From Thermoanaerobaculia bacterium (GTDB taxonomy: Bacteria > Acidobacteriota > Thermoanaerobaculia > Multivoradales > Multivoraceae): a stretch of 64,000 nucleotides of DNA. Made by a program: the position numbers and the translations under genes. The DNA lies in assembly GCA_022822365.1 (NCBI GenBank), contig JAJEBV010000006.1, positions 62,001 to 126,000 on the forward strand, given 5' to 3'. Shown here in pieces: positions 32,533-40,002 of this stretch. Positions within the stretch are counted from its first letter, which is position 1. Each line of letters opens with the position of its first letter. The notes beneath the pieces were generated by a model. It did no database searches, was not told where the DNA came from, and saw only the letters and a list, made by a program, of their open reading frames with translations.

Positions 32533-35091
32533 TCACTGCGGAAACGCATCCAGATCCTGGATCGTGCAGAACTGACCCGCATCCCGGCTGCTGTAGGTCT
32601 TCACCTCGCCCCCGAACGTGTCCTTCACCGTGATCGTGTAGTCCACATCCGTGAGTCCAGTCGCGAAGACCCAGTAGGAGTCATTGAAGGCCCGGCCGTC
32701 GAGCACCTTGATCGCCAGCTCCACGTTGCCGGGGGAGAAGAAGGTCATGTAGCCGGTGTTGTCGGTGCCTGGCATCGGACGGCCGCCACCGACGAGTCCC
32801 GTGGCCGGATTCGTGTATTCCACGGTTGCCTCGAAGCGTCCGCCGGCCAGGCACAGTGCGTCTCCGGGGCAACCGAGGGCCGCTTGTGCGGATCTGGCCC
32901 ACGGCGTCGCCGTCCGGGCTGAGAAGAGTCCAATCGACCCGAAGCCGGCCGGCGCTGCGGACGAGGCTCCGGCCGCGCCGAACGCGGTCGTGTCGCCGCC
33001 ACCGCAGGTGCTGCCGGGTTCGTTCCGGTAGCTCTTGACTTCGCCGGTCTGCGTATCGGTCACGGTCAGCGTGTAGCCCAGGTCGGTCATCCCGCCGTAG
33101 AAGACCCAGTGGTTTCCGTTCGCATCGGTGCCGTCGAGGACCTTGAACACAAGTTCGACGTTGTCCGTGTCGAAGAACGTGGCCACGCCGGTGCTGTCCG
33201 TCAACCGCCGCATTTGGGCCGCGCCCTGACGGCCGTCATGTTGGGATTCCCACGTTGCCTCGAAGCGGAAGCGACCGCCGCCGAGGCAGACAGCGCCGCC
33301 TTCGGCGGTCGAGCCCGCGGCTTCGCTACATCCAGAAGGCGGTTCCGTCGAGAGCTGGAGGCTGTCCGCGAGCGATGCGCCGGCATGTTCGCGATTCGCG
33401 CCGCGGACTTCGAACGTGTAACGCTCCCCAGGGGTCAAGCCGTCCACGACATGGGTGAGGCGGTCCGCCTCGCCGGGCATGACTCGCCATCGGGTCCATC
33501 CGCCGGAATCCCTGGCAGTCCGATACTGCCACTCCTCTACCTTGCCGCCAGCCGTGGACGGCTCCCATCGAAGAACCGCGCTGCCCGACGACTGTTCCGA
33601 GGCCTCGACGGCGCCCGGTGCTGCGGGCCTGCGCAACGGAAAGACACCGAACCTTTCAAGGATACCTGGAAAGGAACCGTAGCCCATACGCCGCTCGAAC
33701 GCCGGAAGCCACTGTTGAAAAGCGGAACCGGTCCGCCGATTCACCTCAAAGCGCCAAAAAGCCCTGTCGGCGCGTATCCATGTAGTCACCTCGGCCTCCG
33801 TGCCCTGGTCCGGCGGCGGCAGATGAACCGCCTGAATCCAATACTGGTCCTCCATTGCAAGCCCGTTGATGGCCACTGTGTAGCCATCGTCACGAGCACG
33901 GGTCCGTCCCCATTCGCTCAGACCGGCAGGATCCTGCATGGCCCTGTCGACGCGGTACCGGCTCGATCCGGGAAAGACCGGGCGGCAGACGTTGTACTCG
34001 ACCGATCCCGGAGTCGGGTCGCCGTCGACGAACCAGCCAAAGAAAGCGGCCGTCCCGGACAGCGTCGCAGTCGCGCCACGTGAAACCCCCTCCTCCTGCC
34101 TCGTCATCCGAACCCTCTCGTTGTGAACCGCCGACGGCTCGCCAGCCTCTTCATCCAGGAGGCACGGCGCATCGAGGATGCGCGAGTCCGGCCCAGGCGT
34201 TCCTACAACCTGCGTTGCCGCACTTGGCCCTACGGAGTTGATCGCCCTCACTTCGAACGTGTACGCCGTTCCAGACGTCAGTCCATCCAGCGTGTGCGAC
34301 CGGACTTCCGGCCCACCGGGGATGTCCGACCAGTCGCTCCAGCTTGCGCTGGCTGCCTCTTTCATCCGGACCTGGAACGAATCGACGACTCCACCCCCGG
34401 CCGACGCCGACCAGTACACAGTGATCTCGTTCGACTTCATCCGCCGCGGGCCCCATAGCCCGGCCCCGTGCACGTTGACTGGAGCCGGCGCCTGCAACGG
34501 CCCCTCGAGACGGAAGTGAATCCAGTTCGTAAAGGCCCGTTCACCTACGGCCGTCCCGGCCTCGTCAAAGTCAATGCGAATGTAGACGTACTTGACCCAG
34601 TAGTCGATATCCGGAGCCAACCCTCTGACCACCATGGCTTCAGTCGACACTTCGTGATCCAGTCCCGCAAACGGCACCGGCCCATCGAAGACCGTCGTCA
34701 ACGGCCAAACATGCCACCTGTCGAGCGCCACGTAGGAGCTGGCCAATCCAGGTACCGTCGGCAAGCAGAGAACCCATGAGTTCTGCTGCTCGGCCAACGG
34801 CTCCCAATAGTCGAGGCCACTTTCCGGTGCAGCCCAGGTGAACTCCACAGAGCCCGGCATTGTCGCGACTTCTATCCGGTCGTCCCAAACGTCGCGGGTG
34901 TAGACGGGATTCGTGGTGCACGAGACAGGCGGCTCCGGCGGCGCCTGCGCTGCGGCCGCCGAGGCGAACACCGTGAACCACACGGAAACTGCCACCGCCC
35001 CGCATAGCACCGGGCGCAGCGGCTTCCGCACGCGAGAACGCGCAGAGCGATCACTCGGGTCGACCATCCAGACTCCACTCGAACTCGTCAT
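32533..35091 (-). CDS. Large secreted protein with fibronectin III domains and a duplicated C-terminal domain
   Basis: 852 aa. The signal peptide is about 22-48 (VAVSVWFTVFASAAAAQA). Two fibronectin type III modules (about 205-300 and 495-590) contain VYWSASAGGGVVDSFQVR...LTSGTAYTFEVRAINSVG and LRWEPSTAGG...LTPGERYTFEVRGANREH. The C-terminus carries two copies of one about 105-residue domain starting near 602 and 747. Each opens with CL(G/A)GGRF, passes through NVEL..KVLDG and WVF..G(M/L)TD, and ends T(G/F)GEVK(S/T)Y. This module is common at the ends of secreted proteins in environmental bacteria, but its function is unknown. GGGAGG precedes ATG 35091. It is probably a surface or adhesive protein; it has no recognisable catalytic domain. 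Confidence 0.82.
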   Translation of the reverse strand: MTSSSGVWMVDPSDRSARSRVRKPLRPVLCGAVAVSVWFTVFASAAAAQAPPEPPVSCTTNPVYTRDVWDDRIEVATMPGSVEFTWAAPESGLDYWEPLAEQQNSWVLCLPTVPGLASSYVALDRWHVWPLTTVFDGPVPFAGLDHEVSTEAMVVRGLAPDIDYWVKYVYIRIDFDEAGTAVGERAFTNWIHFRLEGPLQAPAPVNVHGAGLWGPRRMKSNEITVYWSASAGGGVVDSFQVRMKEAASASWSDWSDIPGGPEVRSHTLDGLTSGTAYTFEVRAINSVGPSAATQVVGTPGPDSRILDAPCLLDEEAGEPSAVHNERVRMTRQEEGVSRGATATLSGTAAFFGWFVDGDPTPGSVEYNVCRPVFPGSSRYRVDRAMQDPAGLSEWGRTRARDDGYTVAINGLAMEDQYWIQAVHLPPPDQGTEAEVTTWIRADRAFWRFEVNRRTGSAFQQWLPAFERRMGYGSFPGILERFGVFPLRRPAAPGAVEASEQSSGSAVLRWEPSTAGGKVEEWQYRTARDSGGWTRWRVMPGEADRLTHVVDGLTPGERYTFEVRGANREHAGASLADSLQLSTEPPSGCSEAAGSTAEGGAVCLGGGRFRFEATWESQHDGRQGAAQMRRLTDSTGVATFFDTDNVELVFKVLDGTDANGNHWVFYGGMTDLGYTLTVTDTQTGEVKSYRNEPGSTCGGGDTTAFGAAGASSAAPAGFGSIGLFSARTATPWARSAQAALGCPGDALCLAGGRFEATVEYTNPATGLVGGGRPMPGTDNTGYMTFFSPGNVELAIKVLDGRAFNDSYWVFATGLTDVDYTITVKDTFGGEVKTYSSRDAGQFCTIQDLDAFPQ

Positions 35092-35215
35092 CTGCCATCC
35101 TCCCGGTCGCGTGACCTCACCGAATCCCCCTGTTTGGGCATCGGCCGAAAGGCCCTCGGTCTCCGGTCATGAGCCCCATCGCAAGTCACGTTAGCCACGG
35201 GCAGGAGGCTTGTCG

Positions 35216-35231
35216 CCCTCAGAACTGAGGG
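35216..35231. promoter_or_regulatory. CCCTCAG-AA-CTGAGGG palindrome
   Basis: Seven-base arms (35216-35222 and 35225-35231) with a two-base centre lie 125 bases upstream of the fibronectin III protein start and 135 bases after the HNH gene stop. It could be an operator or, less likely, a weak terminator for the HNH gene. Confidence 0.3.
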
Positions 35232-35365
35232 GAAAGCACGCAATCTCTGTGGCCGTTCGTAGCGCCAGCCCTGCGCGGCCATGCAGGAAGCACCCGACTC
35301 ACGACCGTCGGCGCCAGAGCTTCCCGGTTCGGCGAGCCCGGGTTCCGGCCTCGATCCAGGCTCGC

Positions 35366-36823
35366 CTACGCGACCCGCGCCACTTCCCTCTCCCGGGCGA
35401 CTACGGCCTCCAGATGCGGAGGTGGCCGCCACAGGGATTCCATGACGTAGCGAAGGTCCATCGGCCGACCGTCCCAGGCGGGAATCGATTCCTTGCCGGT
35501 GATCAGCATGCCTGCGTCCTCGAGATGTTCGATCAGCTCCCGGGCGCCGTCGTCGCCGACAGGAGGCGGCGCCGGGCTCTTTTCGATCGACCGTCCCCGC
35601 GGATCGAAGAACTGCACTGCGCCGTCTTCGGCCATCCGTACGCTGAAGCCGCCCTCGTGGAGCAGGCGGTGGTGACGCCGGCAGAGGAGGACGAGGTTCG
35701 AGAGCTTCGTTTCGCCGCCGTCGGCCCAATGCTTGATGTGATGGGCGTCGCAGTGTCGCGATGTGCAACCAGGGAAGCGGCATCCCTGGTCTCTGAACTC
35801 GAGAGCGCGGCGGATGGGCGGCGGAATGGTGCGCGTCTTGCGGCCAACGCTCAGAATCTGGCCCGAGCGTTCCCGCATGACGACCTTTCCCGCGTCGCAC
35901 GCGATGCGACGGGCCGTTTCCGCGGAACCGCGAATGTGGGAATCGCCGATCCAGGCACCGCCGTCCGCTGAAGCGGCTGGCGTTCCCGCGGGAACGTGGC
36001 CGTTCATTCGCGGGCCGGCACTACCACCGGCCTCGACGTCCCGAGGCGTTCCCGCGGGAACGCCGCAACCGCACCCGGTCGCCTTGCCCTCCTCCGCCCC
36101 AAGCTCCTCTTCGCTGACGTGAACGACGACCTGGTAGCGATCACCGCTCGATCCGGGATCGAGACCTCCCTTCAGCGCGCTCTCCGCGACAAGGGCCAAG
36201 GCGTTCGCACGGACCTTCCCGGCCGGCGGCCGATCCTCCTGCGGTCCGGCCTGCTCGCCGTAGAGCTTGTCGCCCGCGGCCTCGAGCGCCTTCATCAGCA
36301 CCTCGCCCGCCTCAGGGGCGAGACGCCCCCGGATGACGAACATGCCGTTCTCGTCCACGTGAGTCGTCACGCAGCTCGACGCGTCACGCAACTCGTCCTC
36401 GCGCGCCTCGACCGTGCGGTCGATCCTCCGCCACGCCCTGACGACACGCTCGACATGTACCGCCGTTCCCGCCTTGCCGAGATCCAGCAACTCCTTCTCC
36501 GTGTCGGGCCGGGCCACGCGGGTCAGGGCTCTCACTTTGGAGTAGGAGAGTTCCCCCCGCTTCATCGCCTCGCTGATCAGCGGCAACTCACCCAGGGCTC
36601 TGGCCACCCTCACCCGCTCGCGGGCCGCGCCGGGTGCCAAGCCGATGCGCCACGTGAGCCACCGGGCGCAATTGAGGAAGCCGCAGTTCCAGCCTTCCTT
36701 CTCATCGAACTCGCGGATCAGGACGAGCAGCTCGTACGTCGCCGCCTCGATGCGGGCCGCGAGCGCGGCGATCTCCTCGCCCATGCGTTCGCTGGAATCC
36801 ATGCCGGTCTCTTTCGCAATCAT
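35366..36823 (-). CDS. DUF222 / HNH endonuclease domain protein
   Basis: 485 aa. The N-terminal DUF222 region (about 12-200) contains the typical CARWLTWRIGLAPGAARERVRVARAL and GELSYSKVRALTRVA. The C-terminal HNH nuclease motif is GCRFPGCTSRHCDAHHIKHWADGG...LSNLVLLCRRHHRLLH, with paired cysteines and the HH catalytic site. These 13E12-like proteins occur as families of related copies; their role is unsettled. The linker (about 255-300) is variable and contains two VPAGTP units encoded by palindromes. ATG 36823 has GGAGGACAAA directly upstream, better than the in-frame start at 36856. Confidence 0.9.
   Translation of the reverse strand: MIAKETGMDSSERMGEEIAALAARIEAATYELLVLIREFDEKEGWNCGFLNCARWLTWRIGLAPGAARERVRVARALGELPLISEAMKRGELSYSKVRALTRVARPDTEKELLDLGKAGTAVHVERVVRAWRRIDRTVEAREDELRDASSCVTTHVDENGMFVIRGRLAPEAGEVLMKALEAAGDKLYGEQAGPQEDRPPAGKVRANALALVAESALKGGLDPGSSGDRYQVVVHVSEEELGAEEGKATGCGCGVPAGTPRDVEAGGSAGPRMNGHVPAGTPAASADGGAWIGDSHIRGSAETARRIACDAGKVVMRERSGQILSVGRKTRTIPPPIRRALEFRDQGCRFPGCTSRHCDAHHIKHWADGGETKLSNLVLLCRRHHRLLHEGGFSVRMAEDGAVQFFDPRGRSIEKSPAPPPVGDDGARELIEHLEDAGMLITGKESIPAWDGRPMDLRYVMESLWRPPPHLEAVVAREREVARVA
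35981..35996. repeat. In-frame palindrome, copy 1
   Basis: CGTTCCCGCGGGAACG, a perfect 16-bp palindrome within the HNH gene, encodes VPAGT. The same core recurs about 66 bases away (36047-36062). Confidence 0.9.
36045..36064. repeat. In-frame palindrome, copy 2
   Basis: A perfect 20-bp palindrome (core CGTTCCCGCGGGAACG at 36047-36062 plus GG/CC) in the linker of the HNH gene, in the same frame as copy 1 and again encoding VPAGTP. Confidence 0.9.
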
Positions 36824-37049
36824 TTTGTCCTCCGCATACCAACGCGGGCGCGTCAACGCGAGTCAAGACGTGTCGGAGGCCACGAAGACCGGCCCGGCGA
36901 GGCCTCCGGCGGAATGCAACGAAACTATCACGGACGTCTCGTGAACTCAAACAACTCCAGATCGTTGAATCACGGCCGGGGCGACCGGCACACATAACGT
37001 CCGGCGGACATACACCTGCCTTCGTTGACGCGCCCAGCGCCGAACCTGT

Positions 37050-37298
37050 CTACTCCTGCTTCGCCACCACCGTCGCCGACAAGACAAGACGCACAACGTC
37101 CGCCTGGCGGTGGACGCCGAGCTTCGAGTGCAGGTTTCGCACATGCCAACGCACGGTGTTCTCGCTGCGCCCGGTGCATGCCGCTATCTCCCTGACCGTG
37201 AGACCCTCGGCCAACTGTGCCGCCACGCTGCACTCGGCGGGCGTCAGGCCATAGTCTCTCGCCAGGATTCCCAGGTCAACGCCGCCGCGACTCTTCAT
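37050..37298 (-). CDS. LuxR-type HTH fragment (truncated paralogue)
   Basis: 82 aa containing only the C-terminal LuxR/GerE helix-turn-helix: YGLTPAECSVAAQLAEGLTVREIA then TVRWHVRNLHSKLGVHRQADVVRL. The last part is identical in 16 residues (RWHVRNLHSKLGVHRQ) to the two full-length paralogues upstream. Just before the ATG another frame reads APFLSTKPERR, resembling the AQVLLTEPGSGRR that precedes the HTH in the paralogue. The gene therefore looks like the 3' end of a decayed third copy, although a free-standing HTH peptide is possible. Confidence 0.65.
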   Translation of the reverse strand: MKSRGGVDLGILARDYGLTPAECSVAAQLAEGLTVREIAACTGRSENTVRWHVRNLHSKLGVHRQADVVRLVLSATVVAKQE

Positions 37299-37570
37299 CG
37301 TCGCGACGTTCCGGCTTGGTGCTCAAGAAAGGCGCGAGCCGCATTCGCAGTTCGGCTCTATTCGGGGCATTCTCGATCACGAGTCAGGTAGCCGGCGGTC
37401 GGCGACTCGACGAGATGGGGCGGTTCACGTTTCCTCCCTCCCTGAGATTCGGGGCAAGGACTTCACCGTAGCGCCGCACTGCTCGGCGCGTCGCCATCAA
37501 AACTGAGGGGATCCCCCAGCGCCGCCGGCTCTTGTGCCGCGCCGGTGTCCGGCTTGCGCAGCCTGGGCCG
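37299..37570. other. Gap holding traces of a third LuxR paralogue
   Basis: Apart from the about 12-residue FLSTKPERR similarity next to the HTH fragment, no sensor-domain sequence is recognisable. The rest shows nothing. Confidence 0.3.
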
Positions 37571-38695
37571 TTACTCGGTCGGCGCCGCGGCGGCGGTCGA
37601 CAGAACGAGTCGGACGAGGTCGGTCTGGCGATGGACGCCGAGCTTGGAGTGGAGGTTGCGCACGTGCCAGCGCACCGTGCTCTCCTTTCGGCCCGTGGAC
37701 GCGACGATCTCACTGACTGTCCGGCCTTCCGCCAGCAGCGCCGCGACCTTGGCCTCGGTGCGGGTCAGGCCATGGGCCGCCGCGATGGGTCCGGGATCGA
37801 CCCGGCGGCCGGAGCCCGGTTCGGTCAGGAGCACCTGCGCGGCGATGCCGCCGGACCCGGAACTGCCGCAGTCGATGGGGACCGGGCATGCGTGCAGAAC
37901 CAGGGGATCGGCATGTGGATCGCCGAGACGCCATAGCGCCATCGACCCGCCAATGTTCCGCTCGCAACAGGCCGTGAGCAGTCGCCCCAATTCGGTGTCC
38001 TCGCGCCGCGCGCGGGCTCGCAGGTGGCCGTCCCTCTGCGTGAGGCAGTCGCCCTCAGCCAACACGCGCCGGGCAAGCTCGTTCGCTTCCAGCACACGGC
38101 CGCCGCGGTCGAGATGAAGGACACCCAAACCTGTACGGTCCAGTAGAGCCGCCAGGGCATCGCCGCGGGCATCGGCGGCGGCCAACGCCTGCCGCACGCG
38201 CACGAAGTGCGCGACATGGGGCACCAGCCGTTCGATTCGCTCCACGTTCTCGAACGACCAGCCGCCACCGTCCATCGGTCGGCTGAGGCACCAGAAGATG
38301 TTCGTGCCACCGTGGCCGCGAACACGTACGTTCAACTGATCGTTGCTGCAGAACCGCGGGATGAAGCCGGCATACACGGGTGACGTCTTCTGCTCGCTCT
38401 CCGTCAGCAGGTCCGTGTTGTGGTACAGCCTTCCCGGGCGCATCGCCCGCATCCGAGGCAGACGCTCGTCCCGGTGCCGGTACCGTTCGACGTACTCCCG
38501 TTCCAGATCTTCTCGCGGCTCGCCGCGTATCAGCGCTCGTCCGAAGTGGAAGTCCGGGACCGAGCCGTTCGCATCGGGGGCCACGACCAACTGGGTTCCG
38601 GTCAACCCGCAGGCACTGTCGATCGAGGACGCCAGATTCGTCCAGCGGCTCTCGTCGAAGACAGCTTCCTGCAGGAGCTCGGCGATCTTGTCCAC
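37571..38695 (-). CDS. LuxR-family transcriptional regulator with PAS-like sensor (copy 2)
   Basis: 374 aa from GTG 38695, ten bases after the stop of copy 1. The N-terminus DKIAELLQEAVFDESRW aligns with copy 1. A middle region about 175-290 (LAALLDRTGLGVLHLDRGGRVLEANELAR) is PAS-like, and the C-terminal HTH (about 305-370) contains GLTRTEAKVAALLAEGRTVSEIVASTG. No phospho-receiver domain is present, so control is probably by ligand or by protein contact. Its HTH DNA shares a 56-base identical block with copy 1 (37632-37687 and 38779-38834). Confidence 0.88.
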   Translation of the reverse strand: MDKIAELLQEAVFDESRWTNLASSIDSACGLTGTQLVVAPDANGSVPDFHFGRALIRGEPREDLEREYVERYRHRDERLPRMRAMRPGRLYHNTDLLTESEQKTSPVYAGFIPRFCSNDQLNVRVRGHGGTNIFWCLSRPMDGGGWSFENVERIERLVPHVAHFVRVRQALAAADARGDALAALLDRTGLGVLHLDRGGRVLEANELARRVLAEGDCLTQRDGHLRARARREDTELGRLLTACCERNIGGSMALWRLGDPHADPLVLHACPVPIDCGSSGSGGIAAQVLLTEPGSGRRVDPGPIAAAHGLTRTEAKVAALLAEGRTVSEIVASTGRKESTVRWHVRNLHSKLGVHRQTDLVRLVLSTAAAAPTE

Positions 38696-38705
38696 GGAAC
38701 CGGCT

Positions 38706-39899
38706 TCACTCCCCGCCGTTGAACTGTGGCGTACCGACGGTCGTCGCCAGGATCAAGCGCACGAGGTCGGCCTGGCGGTGGACGCCGAGCTTGGAGTGGA
38801 GGTTGCGCACGTGCCAGCGCACCGTGCTCTCCTTGCGGCCGGTGGACGCCATGATCTCGCCGACCGTGCGGCCCTCCGCCAGTAGAGCCGCCACCTGACT
38901 TTCGGTACGCGTCAGGTCGTAGGCCTCCGCCACGAGACGGGGGTCGACCGTGGGGCCGGCTTCCGGCTCGGTCAGGAGCACCTGCGCGGCGATGCCACGG
39001 GTGTCGAAACTGGTCAGATCGGGCGGAACGGGACAAGCATGGAGCACCAGCGGGCCGGCCCCGGCGCCGTTGCCATTCACGGCGGACCGGAGGGTCATCG
39101 TTCCGCCGACGCCGTCCTCGCAGCAGGCGGAGAGCAGCCGGCCGAGCCGGGCGTCGTCACTGCGCCACGGCGCCCGCAACCGCCCTTCGCGCTCCGTAAG
39201 ACAGTGGCCGGCGGCGAGCAGGGTGCCGGCGCGACTGTTCACCTCCAGCACGCCACCCTGCCGGTCCAGGAAGACCACACCCAGGCCGGCTCTCTCCAGC
39301 AGCCCCGCGAGCGAGGAGTCCCGAGCATCCGCGGCAGCCAATGCCTGACGGACACGAACGAAGTGAGCCACGTGCGGCAGGAGACGCTCCAGGAAGGCCG
39401 CGTGTTCCGACGTCCAGTCGAGGCCGGCAGTCTTGGTGACGACCCAGACGATGTCCGTGTCGTGGTGCCCGTCGAGGCGCACGTTCAACTGGTTGTTGGA
39501 ACCGACCCGGGGAAGGAAGCTGCAGTAGACCGCCGAGGTTCTGCGTTCCTGGGCCGTATAGATCTGCCGGTTATGCACTAGGCGCGCGGCCGGCAGATCC
39601 CGGAGCCTGGGCAGGCGCTCATCCCGAAACCCGTACTCCTGGACGTAGAGCCGCTCGGCCTCCCCCATCGGCTCTCCGTGGAACAAACCTCGGCTGAACC
39701 GGAAGTCCGGGACGGAGCGCTGCCCGGCCAGCACGGCCAGGTGGCTGCCCATCAGGTCGCAGGCGTCGTCGATGGATCGCGAAGCGGCCGCCCAGCGGTC
39801 CTCGTCGAACGCCGCTTCCTGGAGCGTCGCGACGACTTTCTCCAGGCGGGGGCGTACGGCGATTCCAAGTCCTCCCGTGGAATCCACTTTCTTCACCAT
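38706..39899 (-). CDS. LuxR-family transcriptional regulator with PAS-like sensor (copy 1)
   Basis: 397 aa from ATG 39899. The layout matches copy 2: an N-terminal LEKVVATLQEAAFDEDRW region, ...LPHVAHFVRVRQALAAADAR (nearly identical in both), a PAS-like LAGLLERAGLGVVFLDRQGGVLEVNSRA, and an HTH with DLTRTESQVAALLAEGRTVGEIMASTGRK. It is divergent from the Oar-like TonB receptor with 103 bases between the starts, so control of the receptor by this array is plausible. Its ribosome site is weak. The frame extends upstream to 40109 but would enter the receptor gene. Confidence 0.88.
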   Translation of the reverse strand: MVKKVDSTGGLGIAVRPRLEKVVATLQEAAFDEDRWAAASRSIDDACDLMGSHLAVLAGQRSVPDFRFSRGLFHGEPMGEAERLYVQEYGFRDERLPRLRDLPAARLVHNRQIYTAQERRTSAVYCSFLPRVGSNNQLNVRLDGHHDTDIVWVVTKTAGLDWTSEHAAFLERLLPHVAHFVRVRQALAAADARDSSLAGLLERAGLGVVFLDRQGGVLEVNSRAGTLLAAGHCLTEREGRLRAPWRSDDARLGRLLSACCEDGVGGTMTLRSAVNGNGAGAGPLVLHACPVPPDLTSFDTRGIAAQVLLTEPEAGPTVDPRLVAEAYDLTRTESQVAALLAEGRTVGEIMASTGRKESTVRWHVRNLHSKLGVHRQADLVRLILATTVGTPQFNGGE

Positions 39900-40002
39900 A
39901 CTCGGATCAACCGGCCGCCGAAATCCTCCAAACTGGGAGATGGACGAGGGAGGTTCGCCACGGGGGAGCGGGTCCCGGGCAACCGGCGATAGGGTCGCCG
40001 GC

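Noticed and set aside
35366..36823. HNH gene as a homing endonuclease within an intron or intein
   Set aside because: The DUF222 architecture is a free-standing gene family; no split host gene or intron boundaries flank it.
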